Below, one piece after another: positions 25,725-37,927 of a stretch of DNA of 64,000 nucleotides. Every line of letters starts with the position of its first letter. Within the stretch, counting starts at the first letter, position 1. The notes beneath the pieces were generated by a model. The model saw nothing but the letters and a program-made list of their open reading frames with translations, did not search any database and was not told the DNA's origin. The translations under genes were made by a program, and so were the position numbers. Source of the DNA: Lepeophtheirus salmonis (lineage: Eukaryota; Arthropoda; Copepoda; Siphonostomatoida; Caligidae). The DNA lies in NCBI RefSeq assembly GCF_016086655.4, contig NC_052134.2, positions 38,811,971 through 38,875,970 on the forward strand. Direction: 5' to 3'.

Positions 25725-26170
25725 TTATGCTACACATATAAGTCTGATATGACAGTGTAGAGGAAAAAAAAAATAACGCACAAAAAAAGAATTTACTAAA
25801 AATCGATTCAAGTCAGCCTCATTTCTCTGGCGAAAACAAAAAAGTATTGTGTTCCAAAGAATAATAGATCTGTTATATAAACTTTGCTTAAATATGTCAA
25901 TCTTTAGTTTTGGTACATTAATGATGTTTTGAGAGGAGAGTCTCGTTTTGTGGAACAAATATCCTCTATTCAGGTTGGGGCAGATAGGTTAACATTTTTG
26001 CTTCAAACTAGGTGTAGTCTAATCATATCTTTAATTGCTCATCTATGAGACAAAGTGATGAGGCCAAGCCCTTTGAGTTTGCATTCGTAGTCCTCGTTAT
26101 CTCCCAATTAAGGAAAAAACGACGCAAATCTAGCTTGCACCTTTTCTAAGGAATCAAGCAAGTTATTAAA
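25725..26170 (-). pseudogene. C-terminal tail of a LINE reverse transcriptase ORF
   Basis: On the minus strand LDSLEKVQARFASFFP is followed by a stop, EDYECKLKGLGLITLSHR, a stop and IKDMIRLHLV, then in another frame TRLSSQNIINVPKLKIDIFK and QSLYNRSIILWNTI. This reproduces the conserved post-thumb region of CR1/Jockey-like LINE ORF2 proteins: 'LE.VQRR.....P.L....Y..RL..LGL.SL..RR...DMI' and, later, '...VPR.R....+.SF..R....WN.LP'. Three or more stops and a frameshift are present. Only the 3' end survives, as expected for 5'-truncated retroposition. Confidence 0.65.
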
Positions 26171-28234
26171 TAATTAAAATATAATATTATTTACAGCTAC
26201 TTATCTAATAGATATCTTCATGGTCATGCATAAATAATGCTTTAGTTGATATGATATTATAAATTTGATATATATAATGAAATCCACAAAACTTTATTCA
26301 AAGAAAAATCATTGCTTTATTAATAACTCACGGAGTTGTTTTTTTTCATGTTGAAAAGTGTTGTTGTTTAATCAAAATGTTTACACTTTCAGATATTAAT
26401 TATGTATGTTTTTGAATGAGCCTATTGCTCAAGACAAATAAGTTTTTAAGCATGAATGGAGAGAAAGAGCTTCTGAATAGTTAATTAGCTTTGAAAACAA
26501 TAGGATAAAAATGATTATTGTACCCTAGAGATACCCAAAATATCATAAACACATTAAACAATATACAACAACATATTACATACCAAATACAAGCAGAAAT
26601 AAATAAAAAATTTGATTTCCTCTACTAATTTATCAAAATTTTAATAAAATAATTAAATGAATGAAATTTTACACCAGGGGTTCGATTTAAAAATAGCAAT
26701 ATAAATTGAGATTAGAGGGAGACATCCTTTCAGCTAATGAATTTTGTGTTACGTACATATGTATTTCTCTCTAAGATCTTAATATAATAAGAATAAAAAT
26801 AAGAAAACAATTAGAAGAGAACCATATTTATGTGAGTATTTATTATGAACCACATAAAAATCTTATTCACTTTATATTAGTAACATAAACCATAAACTAT
26901 ATGGAGTAATAAAATTTATTTAAAAAAATATATCCATATATACTTTCTTACACAATATTTAACAAAAATACATTTAATTTGAAAATTAGAATTGGAATAG
27001 AAAGAGTGGTACTATTTTAATCAACGATTTTAGAGTTTGGCTTGTTACAAATATGTGAAAACAACATATTTATGGCTTATATGTCAATATATAGAGTGTT
27101 GGGTCGCTTGTATGCTAAGGCTCTATTGTATTTGGTAATCTTTATCATGATAAATTATTATTTTTTAATTATAAAAGAAGAGATTCGTTTCTGAGACAAT
27201 AAGAAAACTTTTGGTTTTTGACGTAAAACAAGTGTATTTCTAGTTTAAACATTCCAAAGAAAAAAACAAGCATTTTTTATTATGTAAGGGAATTTGAAGA
27301 TTTTTTGATGCTTTTGAAAAATCTTAAAGAGGTTTAAAAAAGTCCAAAACTCAAATTTAAATTTAGTTGTTTTTTGGTTCATGACCTTATAGTTTGATCA
27401 TTGATTTTATGAAACAAAATATTCCATTCTTGAAATGGGTCCAAATGTCTATTACAAAAACAACTATGAACTCAGTTTTAGTTTAGTAGTTTTGTGCAAA
27501 TAGATATACTACAAATATATGACTACTTTCCTCACTTCAAGCAAAGGATAGTGGATATGGCAAGTAACAGAAGAAAAGTTTAAACTCAGTCTAATATAAA
27601 CTAAGCTGTGATACTATGGAAATAATAAAAACGGCCGTTTAGTACAAGTAACCATTTAAATCAGGTTTGTTATTTTTAGAATATAGATTTAATTTTTAGC
27701 TATTAGTTATATGTAGTAAATAATTGTGCCAGGAATAACAATACAAACAACCTCTCACTGCAACTTTACTCTTTCTTATCATGAGATTGACTATTCTACA
27801 TAATAATTTAAATTTAGAGTTGTTTGATAATTGTGATTGTATAGACTATAAAGCAGGTTTAAAATTTATGAAGTAAACTTATAAATGAGTTAACTCTCAA
27901 GTTTCATAAATTAATATTACTTAATACGTATAACTTTTAACTATTAAGGAAAAAACTTTACGAACACTCAATGTAAGCCTTGGATTAATAATAAGTTTTA
28001 TTTATGTAAATTGTAATTATTTTTGTAGCCGGAGTCGGAGTCGGTACAAATTTTCAGACTCCAGACTCAATTATTTTCACAAATTAACATGCAGTACAAA
28101 ATCAGTACAGTATCAGAACTCAATAAAGTGTGCGCCTTCTATTTAATGGCCAACACAATTTTTTGCCAATGGATTTTCTCCAAAACCAATCATCTTATTT
28201 AAATAAAACCAATTCCAAATTTAAGCTGAATCAA
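26171..28234. other. AT-rich DNA, nothing recognisable
   Basis: No gene was supported. GCCGGAGTCGGAGTCGG at about 28029 is a minor GC-richer simple repeat beside the transposon relic that follows. Confidence 0.45.
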
Positions 28235-28710
28235 CTAAAAAAGTACTTTTTAATACAATAGTCTTTGTCGTCAATAACATCCTCGATCCGACCTCGGTAA
28301 CGGGAGCAAGTCTTGATTACAATCTCCTTTGGCAGATTTAAGAATTCCTCCCAAATACTGGACATCAGCTAGGGTTTTGTGTTGCAGGAGGATCTGTTGG
28401 TGTGTCACTCAACTGTGGCCTATACAAAGAAGTCCATGGGATTGAGGTCTGAAGAGCTTGGAGGACAAACATTGGGTATAACAAAATAAAAAAACAACAA
28501 CTTGTTCAACGTTTTATTTCCAGTGTGGCATGAAGTAAAGTCATAATCACCTAGAGACTCTTCCAGTTTCTTCCTAGCATTCCAGACAAATGACCTGTCC
28601 AGCTTTAATAAGTTTGCAATTTTAACAATATCTCGTCTGGGATGGACTGAAACAAGGACACTCTGCCTTTTCTCCTATTGTAGAATTAATACTTTGTTGA
28701 TCAATGCCAT
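28235..28710 (-). pseudogene. Internally deleted Tc1/mariner-type transposase gene
   Basis: The start codon at 28710 gives MALINKVLILQ, a stop, EKRQSVLVSVHPRRDIVKIA and NLLKLDRSFVWNARKKLEES, a good N-terminal helix-turn-helix. About 30 codons later it changes to the C-terminus: VCPPSSSDLNPMDFFV, then SIWEEFLNLPKEIVIKTCSR, YRGRIEDVIDDKDYCI and a stop at 28235-28237. The second-Asp region and everything between it and the HTH are missing. The third acidic position (NPMDF) is retained. It is about 155 codons long against the usual 340 or so. Confidence 0.7.
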
Positions 28711-28719
28711 TTTTTAACT

Positions 28720-29528
28720 GACGCCAAACCCTTCTGGCTAGCCTCCAAAACAACAAACAAAGGCCTACCCGGGCATGCACAGTTGTCGCAAGCGCTCAAA
28801 GTTCGTTGTTAAACAACGGCTGCATGCTGTACATGCAACACGCACTCCTTTGTCCTTCCTTTTTTGAGCAATTAAATGCTATTATTTCTACTTTTCTATT
28901 AGTAGAACAGCTATCAAATAGTTAAAACAATTCTTGTAATGATTGTCGTAAAGAATTAAAAAACTTTATTGATAAAATTATTTGTTATAATAATATAAAA
29001 TAATTTGATGATACATTTAAATTCCTCTTTATTCCATTGTTATTGTATTGTAAAAAAAATAGCCTTAGTTAGCAAGGTTGATGTTTTTTACCATGGCATT
29101 CCTTATTTCTGGATTGAATCTACCCTAAAATATATTCAATACATAATTTGGCAAGAAATAGCTTACTACTTTTTCATGATCAACTTGTCAAGTTCAACTG
29201 GAATACGATATTTAAACTAAAAAATATTTTAATTGGATGGTATTTTTGTTTATCAAATACGTAAAAATTAAAAGGGTATACATTCTCTATAGAATTATTG
29301 AAGCTACATGAAAAAAATTATAGGAACATAGTTTGTTTAAACAGATAATTAAATTCTACGTAATAGATCATTCATAAAAGTTATTAAATGTAAAAAAAAG
29401 AATAAAAACTATTTATCCTAATAATTTGAAATATTTCTATGAGTATATTTCACAATTATTGTTCTTTCTTAAATTATACAGTATTCAATATATATCGAAC
29501 ACTTAATAAAAGTAAATAACACATCAGG
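28720..29528. other. AT-rich DNA between two transposon relics
   Basis: Less AT-rich at 28720-28860, which may be the 5' non-coding part of the transposon relic on its right-hand side. The rest is featureless. A 71-codon open frame at 29005-29220 shows no recognisable family. Confidence 0.4.
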
Positions 29529-29529
29529 C

Positions 29530-30442
29530 AATAATTCCCGGGCCTAGATAGGAAAACAACTTTGTTTGAACAAAATTCATTTTTATTCCTCAAGATAATC
29601 TCCTTATAAGAACGATACAATCATTCCAACGTTTGTCTAGTTTTTCGATAACACAGGTGTAGAACGATTTATCGATAACTTCAAAATATGCTTCAGTTTC
29701 GACAATCCCTTTCTCATCTAAGTCAAATCTCTTTCCACGGAGCATCTTTTTGTATCTGCGAAGAGCCATTAGTCACCGGGGGGGGGGAGATCTGGAGAAT
29801 ACGGTGGGTGAGGTAGCAATTCAAACCCCAATTCCACCAATTTAGCGGCTGTTTTTATTGACTTGTGACACGGTGCATTGTCTTGGTGAAAGGGGACCTT
29901 TTTCTTCTTCAAATGAGGTCTTTTCTGGGTAATTTTTGCCTTCAAACGTTCCAAAAAACCTCTATAATAGTCTCTGTTGATTGTTTTCCATCTTTCAAGT
30001 AGTCAATGAATAAAGTTCCATCCGAATACCAAAATACAGAGGCCATGACCTTACTACCCGATGTTTGATTCTTTGGACGGCTTTCTCCGTCTGCACACCA
30101 CTTAACAGACTCCTGTTTTGATTCTGGAGTGAAGTGGTGAATCCATGTTTCCTCCATTGTGATGTACCGACGCAAAAAATCCTTTTTATTTGGCGTGAAC
30201 ATCTCCAAACAGCTCTTTGAATCATGTTCTCGTTGTTGATTTTGATTCTGGTGTGAGCAAACGCGGCACCTATTTGGAAAACCACTTTATCATACCCAAA
30301 TGTTCGTGTATGATGATATAAACACTACCTTTGATAACTTCAAAGTGTCATGTAATTTTGACAGTAACCTATTGAATGTTTGTATTTTCGAAAAATATTT
30401 TGTTAGTGGCGCCATTTGGTAGTTAGGTCCGGGACTTATTAA
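29530..30442 (-). mobile_element. Truncated mariner transposon with both terminal inverted repeats
   Basis: The left end ATAATTCCCGGGCCTAGATA (29531) pairs with the right end, whose reverse complement is ATAAGTCCCGGACCTAACTA (30440). The element is about 0.91 kb against about 1.3 kb for a full mariner, so the gene's N-terminal half has been lost. Flanking TA dinucleotides are not clean. This is the best preserved mariner-type relic in the window. Confidence 0.85.
29555..30270 (-). pseudogene. Mariner transposase, C-terminal catalytic half, defective
   Basis: Order on the minus strand: NQNQQREHDSKSCLEMFTPN, RRYITMEETWIHHFTPES, SGSKVMASVFWYSDGTLFID, then after a frameshift KKKKVPFHQDNAPCHKS, LLPHPPYSPDLPPPGD, a stop, WLFAD, and in another frame LRRYKKMLRGKRFDLDEKG to SFYTCVIEKLDKRWNDCIVL. 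These are hallmark mariner (DD34D) motifs. Defects: the first catalytic Asp (MDETW) is Glu, the Tyr after the third Asp is a stop, a G tract at 29779-29788 is expanded, and there are at least two frameshifts. The DNA-binding N-terminus is absent. It would have been a nuclear cut-and-paste transposase. Confidence 0.85.
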
Positions 30443-30444
30443 CC

Positions 30445-30920
30445 GATGTGTTAACTTGAAGTATAATTCCCATGTCAAACTATATATGTAAATTTTTTTT
30501 CTTAATTTGAGTAAATCAAATAATTATACATAAAATATAAATGATAATGTAAGCCAAGATTAAGTGAAGAAAAAAAACCAAATAAACAAATTGTATGAAT
30601 AAGTATGTAGGTACTAAAGTTTCTTTTCTCAGATCCTCAGAAGATTTCTCAGAACAATAAATACCAAAGAAAATAAAATATTACCAGGGAAATTTCGCAT
30701 TTAATTAATGTCCAATATAAACTTATTTTATCTAGCTCATACAGTGAAAAGTTGACAAAATATTGAAGATTCACTTAACTTAAAGTTTTTAACGATTTAC
30801 AGAGAGGGTACGGAAGACTAGTAGTAGATTGACGTAATTACGAAAAACGTGATTTTTATGGAATCAAGAAAAAACAACTTAAAACCAATTTGTGATATGT
30901 TTAAATACTGTATTTACTAT
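30445..30920. other. AT-rich spacer, nothing recognisable
   Basis: No coding or repeat structure was seen between the mariner relic and the transposase C-terminal fragment that follows. Confidence 0.4.
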
Positions 30921-30925
30921 ATTTT

Positions 30926-31150
30926 TTATTCAATACGTCCTCCTTCACGAAACATAACAGCCACGACATGTTGGCGAACAGATTGGCAGCTTTTGAAGGT
31001 GAAGGCCGTGTCCATGGTGTAGCACACTGACATGATGGCAACTCGGAGTGAATCTAAAGCTGTGGCAGACCTTCTTCTCCAAACAAATTGCAAATTTCGG
31101 GTCCCCTCTCGGTTTGCAAATGATGTACTGCGACAAAAACAAATTATCAA
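30926..31150 (-). pseudogene. C-terminal fragment of a Tc1/mariner-type transposase
   Basis: The frame ends ATALDSLRVAIMSVCYTMD, then TAFTFKSCQSVRQHVVAVMF, REGGRIE and a stop at 30926-30928. 'SL+.AI...W..M....+.K.C.SFR.R+EAVI..EGG.IE-stop' is the common C-terminus of Tc1/mariner families in this window. The upstream part (CFCRSTSFANREGTRNLQFV) does not match a transposase; the junction lies next to a TTTTTGTCGCAG sequence that resembles a 3' splice site, probably by chance. Confidence 0.6.
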
Positions 31151-31189
31151 AGAAACACATATATTTAATTATAAATTTATCTTCTAACA

Positions 31190-33024
31190 AAGGAAGTATA
31201 GGTTAATTTTGGATCTTTCCCAAATATATGAACAATAATAGATTGAAATTTATTTTATCTTCTCCAAATATATTATAAATAACTTAAATTTCACAGAATT
31301 TATTATTTACCATCTTATCTCACAATTTTCCCGGATATCGGAAGTTAAGAGTTGGCTTACTGGGAAAAGACTGAATGACAAATATCATCTTATAAGTAAT
31401 TACCCCCATAATATACTTGTTTAGAACAATAAAAACTATATTTATTGAAGTTTTCTCCTCAAGTAACTCCTTAAACAAGAACTACTCTGAAAATCCTAAA
31501 TGTTTATTACTCGCTATACAATTATAGAAGCACATTGTAAGCCCCTACAGGAAATGAATGATTTTTAATCCTCTACCAATGTTAAAACTAACTAAAGTTC
31601 AAAATACTTGAATATGAAACATTATTGCTAGTTTGTGCTCCACGCTATATATCAAAAATTGTTCAGAACGTCGCATGTACTTATATAAATTTTTGAGGTG
31701 TTATTATATGAACTTAAACGACATTTTGTTTATTTTTAGAAGTATTGTGATGCTTATGAATGACTAATTATTTTTCTATTAAAATAAACTTTTAATGCTC
31801 CTATATTAAATTTCAACAATAGTAATTATTATTTTTTTGAAAATATTTGTTGGATGGTAATACATATAAAAGTTCCATTTGTTGTATTGCCGAGGGAAAA
31901 TCCTTAATCTGAGTCCCCATAAAAATCTCTATAATAATCTTAAGAATGCAGTTGGAGACAACAAGCCAACGAGTGAAAAGAAAATCCGTTAAAATTAAAT
32001 AATTTTGAATCCAAGAAATCAACAATGACTCTTATTATAGTAAGTTTGTTAAAAACAACTATAGAAATTGAATTGAAGGCTAGAAAGGAGTAAATTTGAC
32101 TATTTCAAATTAATTAAATAATATTTGTGAAATTCTTTCTAGCTTAGAAGTTTTACTTATATCAAATTCTAAAGTTAATGTTTAAGAATTAAGTAATTAA
32201 ACTTATGTTAAAAATATATCCATTCAACTCTCTTTCTTATTATTTTAAAAGTAGATTACAAATCAAATTGCTAAGCCTAATTCTATGGTTTGATTATGAG
32301 TAATCATTAAAGCATGCTCATTCTATAACAATATAATTATAATATCTTCTTTCCTAATAAAAAAGTAATTTTATTTTTTGTGAGTAACCTTTTTTTTAAA
32401 TAAAATATATATTCATTAATTTTTCATATTATGTGATCTATAAGACAAAGTTATTTGTTCTTTGATCTCCACATCTATTTATTCATGCTTCGTCGATAAT
32501 CATGTCTTAATATAAGGATCTAAATATGCATAGAGACAACTTCTATGTCTAAAGTACATTTTTTAATTAATTCAGTATAAAATATTTATCATTAGTAACG
32601 ATCTTTTCCTTAACAACTAAATTAAATAATTTCTTCAGGGAACTTGTTAAAAAATGTAAGTTTTTTTATTTTTTTAAGCGTTGATTATTTCTCTCCACCC
32701 CTATGATGACATATCCGAGAAATACTTTCTGTGTACCAAATTTTTGTTTTACTTCTATGTAAATTCTTGATTTATCATATATTTCATTAGTTTCTAAGTT
32801 ATAAAGCAATTCTGGAATTAATTATCGAGGTTGCAAATAATACTATTATGTCTTCTTACTGTTTATCTAATCCAATGATAAAAGATTAAATGGCTCTAAA
32901 CTGGGTCGTTTCGGATCTTTATACGTAAATATTAGATTAAATTTCGGGTACAAAAACTTTAAGATCTAGATCCAAACAAAAATTAGTCAAATACTTGTCC
33001 CAAATTTTAGGATAATTTTACCAT
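31190..33024. other. AT-rich DNA, nothing recognisable
   Basis: No protein, RNA or repeat family could be supported on either strand. Confidence 0.45.
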
Positions 33025-33027
33025 GGT

Positions 33028-33170
33028 TTGACATATATTTATATACAATGGTATTTACACTTATATATATTTACTTCTGTGGGAGCAAGCATGAATCTAA
33101 CCTACGCACATTGTGTTCAAGATAATAATTTCTCTCGAGCCCGTTCTCCACTGAGCTATGTCGCGCCAAA
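33028..33170 (-). mobile_element. tRNA-derived SINE, copy 4 (reverse, best A box)
   Basis: Read on the minus strand from 33168: GCGCGACATAGCTCAGTGGA holds an A box (TAGCTCAGTGG) that fits the tRNA consensus, then AACGGGCTCGAGAGAAATTA, then GTAGGTTAGATTCATGC with a B-box-like GGTTAGATTC. The 3' tail seen in plus-strand copies is lost or diverged after GAAGTAAATATATATAAG. This copy shows best that the family's head comes from a tRNA gene. Confidence 0.75.
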
Positions 33171-33174
33171 AGTA

Positions 33175-34970
33175 ATTTTAGTATTGGCATTTCAGTACTG
33201 CTTGTATTCTATTAAAAGATACAACTCCAAATGTATATTTAAAATCACTGTGTTTACGTTCTTGGCAAAATAAGTTTGGTGTAAATATACTTTTGAACCT
33301 GCTTGTTGGTTGTTTTTTTGAATTTACGTTTTCGGGATTTTTTAATTATTTTTTTGAACGAAACATGTTTTCACAGTTTCATATTTTAATTTACTAACAT
33401 ATAAAAAGGTTATATATACTTAGGAATCGTAAATTCTACAGTCATTTTATAAAATTATTTTTGATATAATTGTTTTAGTTTTGCGTCAACTCAACTGTAG
33501 TTGATTATTTTTTTCTTTCGACTCGAGGGGTTAGTCGATTTTCAAATTCGAAAAAAAAAAATAGTAAATGACGTTCTTTTTTTTTTAGTTTGCATGATTT
33601 ATATCGATAAAATTCATCAAATGTTTTAATTTTTTGGGTTGGTTGCTATTTCAAAGTTATTTTCGAATCAATCACAATTTAATTGTTTAGGAGTTTTTTC
33701 TAGTTTATAAAATCAGGTCGACACAAAGGTAAAAATTATTTGTAGATGTTTGCATGTTTTAAACAGGCTTAATACATTTGATGTCATTGACAAATATTCA
33801 ATGACACATTTGAAAGATTTTATAAGCACACATTAAATATGAAAATAACAAAACACTTTGTTCTAAAACATGCTACCTTATTTCGAACATTAGCAAAGGT
33901 TCGCTAACAATCGGAAGATCCTATATTTAAACTCATCAAGCTAATATGGCAAATAATTATAACCAGAATATATAATCAAATTTTTTGTAAAAAAAGAGCG
34001 GACGGGGGGACGTATATTATATATAAATTTATAAAAGGCCTTGACAAATAATTTGTAAGCTATTTTTAAATATATTTAAAAAAATATGGGGAAACAACGC
34101 CATATAAAAAACTATTCAGAGTTATGATTGGAATGATATGACTCGGCTCGCTCTTTGTTCCCCTCTCAATTCAGAGGATACGACTCAATAAAAAATGGAA
34201 ATGGAAGAGGGATGTTGTTTAAAAAAATATGTAGATATAGGGTTTCATTTTAAACTCATATATTTTTATGGATGTACATACATGTATGTTATTATAACCA
34301 TTTTCCACGACTTATTAATATTGTAATTTATACTTTATACACTATTTTTTTCAGCTGATTCACCTCTTTTGTCATATACATACATATATATATAGAAATA
34401 ATATTTCGTTGAGAATACAAAATTCTACTTAACAAAAGCGGAGTCTCTTAGGAATAAAGAGTAATTAATTATGTAATTATGTATCAAAGCTGGGTCGACT
34501 CTCCCATCTATCTGTATATCATGAGGGGGCATCATTTTTACTTTCATAAATTTTCATTTTCTAGTATTTCGAAAGAACGATTGACTAAAGCCTTTCTTAT
34601 GGTGGAGTAAATTACAAAAAGATTTAAAATGTGTAGATTTGTTAACAGATTTTGAGATATAAAATTAAGATAAAACATAGTTGTTATTTGATAAAATATT
34701 TTCATCTGACAATGTGTTTTACAAAAATACCAGTATATTTAAGCTGTCCGTACCCATTTTGTCTACGTCAGAAGTTCTTATCCGGGGAGAATATATCTCT
34801 CCCGTGGATAATTTGAGATTCCATGAGGGGGATGAGGTCTCCATAAGACATCATTTACGTAAAAAAAAATGTCAATTTTTTTTTTAAACGGCAATTATAT
34901 TATGGAAAAATTGAATAATCTATATTTATAAATCAAAGTTTGTCTGCATGAATGTCTGAGAGTTTGAATA
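33175..34970. other. AT-rich DNA with one unassigned open frame
   Basis: Nothing was recognised in most of it. At 34681-34887 a 68-codon plus-strand frame (segment KLSVPILSTSEVLIRGEYIS followed by PVDNLRFHEGDEVSIRHHL) has protein-like composition but no recognisable family, no clear splice signals and no neighbours in the same sense. Confidence 0.4.
34681..34887 (+). other. Unassigned open frame with protein-like composition
   Basis: The frame starts MLFDKIFSSDNVFYKN. Residues 20-58 have balanced composition (Ser, Val, Glu, Gly, Asp, Arg, His) that stands out in a genome where random frames are rich in Phe, Ile, Asn and Lys. It ends in a poly-Lys/Phe low-complexity stretch. It could be an exon, a decayed repeat or chance. 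Confidence 0.2.
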
Positions 34971-34971
34971 T

Positions 34972-36075
34972 AAAGGGTAAGGCAGCAAAACGTGGGGTCC
35001 TGAGATGGATTTAGCTGAATAATTTTCTGTTTAAAAAAAAAAGGCAAACAAATAATGTTAACTAAACATGTAGACAAGGCTTTTGCAAACTTTTTACACT
35101 CAATATGGCCACTTTCATTATCAATCACAGTCTTTACACGTCGCCTGAAGGTCATGCAGGTTTTGATCATAACCTCCTCGGACAAGTTGTCCTTCAGTAA
35201 CTATGGAGGACTTCAGTGAGTTCACATTTGTGTGTGAGGTCCTCTTGGTTTCCTTCTCCAAAGTGCTCCATATAGAAAACTCCAGTGTGTTCAAATCTGG
35301 TGAGTAATCTGGACAAGAATCAAGCCATGTTATTTGCACATAACTTTTGCCATTTGGCAGACGTGTGAGCGAGGTGCCGTCCGGAGTTCCCACGTAGTTA
35401 CCCTCCGGTTAGTTAGTCTTCAGCCATTGCAAGATGCGTACTTAAGCACCTAATAGTAGGTATCCTAGCTGATTTTCTGTCCAGCCTTAAAAAATAACAG
35501 AAACATCTTCTTTCAATCAGAGGCTACAACGTTGAGGACCAATGTTTATGCCGAATATTTTGGCGTGGTAAACTCATCGGACCTCTTCTTTGGTTTCCGC
35601 AAGCCCGCAGTTGTTCCAGCAGTTGTGGAACAAATCAACTATGAAAATTTTCTTGTAAGGGAAATTTTTCACAATTGACCCATTTTCCTTGATCCATGTG
35701 AGAGATTTTCTTGCACGTCTAGAGCTTCCTAGCTATCATTTTCTCTGTAAGAAGGTAGTTTGGGGTCCTTGTGAAAGATAATAATCTCAAGTTGTGCTTT
35801 ATAGCCCTCCTGATTGTCCTAGGAGCAACAGAGAAGTTATTGACGAGCGATTAATCGACTTAATATATATTCTTCTCCAAACTTAACAAGGACTCTGTAT
35901 CCCTCTTAAAATGATGCCTTCCACTTTTCTGACATCCTGTAGATGTTCTTCATTTGGGCAAACTTAAAAAACAGGCTCCTATAACACTTAATAATATCCA
36001 CAATCTTCATAACATCAACTCCAGCATCTAGGTGATCTGAGATGCGCTGCCTTTTTGCTTGTCGCTCACTCATGA
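34972..36075 (-). mobile_element. Tc1/mariner-type transposon, near full-length but dead (family M1)
   Basis: Left terminal repeat AAGGGTAAGGCAGCAAAACG at 34972. The decayed transposase starts at 36073 with MSERQAKRQRISDHLDAGVD, continues VMKIVDIIKCYRSLFFKFAQ (N-terminal HTH), then stop-interrupted middle pieces, a DG in the second-Asp region (35370-35390), CPDYSPDLNTLEFSIW and a C-terminus ending MTFRRRVKTVIDNESGHIE. The third acidic residue (expected NPLD) reads NTLE. Many stops and frameshifts. Related copies at 17528 and 40913 share orientation and end sequence. No matching right-hand repeat was located. Confidence 0.75.
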
Positions 36076-36341
36076 TGATGAAATGACTTAATGATTAGTA
36101 TAGTTTATTTATGTAAAAAGTACGAAGGAAAAAGAAAATAATAAAATAATCACTTACCATTTCCGTAGTAATGAGAAAATAATCAATAATTAACATTCCA
36201 CGTTTAGCTGCCCTACCATAAATGAATAATGGAAAACGATTCACTGAGTGTACATATAGTACTCAATGTTGTAAATCATATAGACATATTTTGATCCCAG
36301 AAATAATATTCTAGTCGTATTTATAAAATATAGACTAGATT

Positions 36342-36515
36342 CACACACCTGCAATATATGTTATTTATTGTTATCTTATATGATATAACATCAAACGTAT
36401 ATACAGGGTGCACTGTATATAGTTCTCCCTGATGCCAATGACATATATATATATATATATATTTGATATAATAAATACTAATATAGTTGTATTAATGAAA
36501 TATTGCAGGTGTGTG
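36342..36515. mobile_element. MITE-like element, 174 bp, 16-bp perfect inverted ends
   Basis: It starts CACACACCTGCAATAT and ends with the exact reverse complement ATATTGCAGGTGTGTG. The core has TTATTTATTGTTATCTTATA and GGTGCACTGTATA, shared with copies at 60196 and 60266, plus a private AT dinucleotide run (about 36446-36463). There is no coding capacity. The transposase family is unknown. Confidence 0.75.
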
Positions 36516-36837
36516 CGTATAATAAGAACACTGATTCTGTTTTTTTTTATGAAGGTATATATTCATACTTCATGCGCTTATAAGTTAAGATTTGAATAAA
36601 GTATAAAAGCTTGTATATTAAAATCAAGGCTAATAGAAATACAAGCTTATACCAAAACGCTTTTCCGACTTATATTTGACTTCTATAATGCTTTTTAATA
36701 GTGACGATTAAGAGTATATACTATTACTATTAATCAAATAATTTATAATATTATATGGTTTTAATATACTGTTGTTATTCTATATGATGTCAAAAACTGT
36801 CGGTCTTGCTATATGAGGGTATAACCAACATATTTTC

Positions 36838-37055
36838 TGGTTTTTTTTTGTCATGTTTCTCAATGTTTTATTCTTTCATTCTTGAGAAGGGAACACGCCA
36901 TATGAATTGATATAAGTATTATTGTATTAAGTAGTTAACTGGGAGTGTGATCATGAAAAACAGAAAGTAAGACTGATAATTAAGGAAAATTTGTGTTTTA
37001 GCCTGTGCCTAATTACTCCGGGTAGTGCCAAGTACTATCACTTGTTTAATATAAA
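36838..37055 (+). repeat. Interspersed repeat family R1, copy 1
   Basis: GAAGGGAACACGCCATATGA, then ATATAAGTATT.TTATATTAAGTAGTTA-type sequence, GTGTG.TCATGAAAAA, CCTAATTACTC and GGGTAGTGCCAAGTACTA recur in the same order at 62170-62390. Start and end are approximate. There is no coding sequence, and the class of repeat is unknown. Confidence 0.5.
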
Positions 37056-37639
37056 AGAAAAGGGGATAAGGGCGAAGGTAATGGCTTGATTTAAATTTTA
37101 ATAATAAAGTGGTAAAAATTAAAAATCCATGTTTATCATACTTAAATTACTTTAGAAATTGCTTACATTTTATCCCCTAATTAACAATATCAAAGGAACA
37201 AAAATGAAGCTATCATGGTTATAAAGGCCATGAAAAATACAATATTTTTTATCCTCATCTGAGAAGTAGTTCAATTATCATGTGATTTTTGATACTAGGG
37301 GAGTTGGAACCAAGTTAATTTTTTTATGGGAGGAAAATAAATCATGCTTTTATTCAAGCGAATAATGAAACCATAGATCTTTTTTTTATTAATTGTAAGA
37401 CTATTTGAACATAGTATAATTCTTCATGAACACTTTAATATATTTTTTTATGAAAGTAAGTATATTTTTTTATATTTTTACTCGGGATATGAAAGCTAAT
37501 AATATTGAAATTTATTGTCCCAACGGCTCATAATTGTTCGTATGAGGAGCAAAAATATTCTTACTACTTTATTTATATTTTTATAAATATTCACTACTGG
37601 TCAGACTTCTTGACTTCCTTTCTTGAGAAGCATAATTTT

Positions 37640-37927
37640 GATTATTGGGTGAGCTCATAGCCTCTCAAAAACACTTTTAAAGCTTGGACAATTCTCTACC
37701 AGAATCAAATGCTTTTGCAATGGATCAGTTGATGTATTTAAAAAAAGTTGAGCTTTCCTTGCTGGGGGAAAAATACCTGTAAAATACATGTTTAACGTGA
37801 ATTGTACTACATATCGTGGTTCGGAAATGTCAGCTGATGTCGTCACGTCGATTTTTTGGTGAATAAAATGGCTTTTAAATTTTCTTAATCCGTTTTAGGA
37901 AGATATACACCCGTAAAACGCCCTGTA
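37640..37927 (-). other. Possible solitary transposon end with short open frame
   Basis: On the minus strand a TA at 37926-37927 is followed by CAGGGCGTTTTACGGGTGTA, a CAGGG-type start typical of Tc1/mariner ends, and about 80 bases later by a 63-codon frame (from 37846, MTTSADISEPRYVVQFTLNM) that I cannot assign. No partner end was found nearby. Confidence 0.25.

Noticed and set aside
30926..31190. Host exon fused to a transposase C-terminus
   Set aside because: A TTTGTCGCAG splice-like sequence precedes the open stretch, but the upstream peptide is AT-driven and there is no partner exon. Chance is more likely.
31320..31370. Possible 5S rRNA fragment (CCCGGATATCGGAAGTTAAG)
   Set aside because: Only a short resemblance to the 5S GAAGTTAAG motif; the flanks do not match 5S box A, IE or C elements.
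33133..33168. Functional tRNA gene
   Set aside because: It has an A box and a B-box-like motif but no cloverleaf with matching acceptor stem, and it recurs as a family with a shared non-tRNA body, so it is a SINE head.
36446..36463. AT dinucleotide run as a regulatory site
   Set aside because: Simple microsatellite inside a MITE-like element; no support for a regulatory role.
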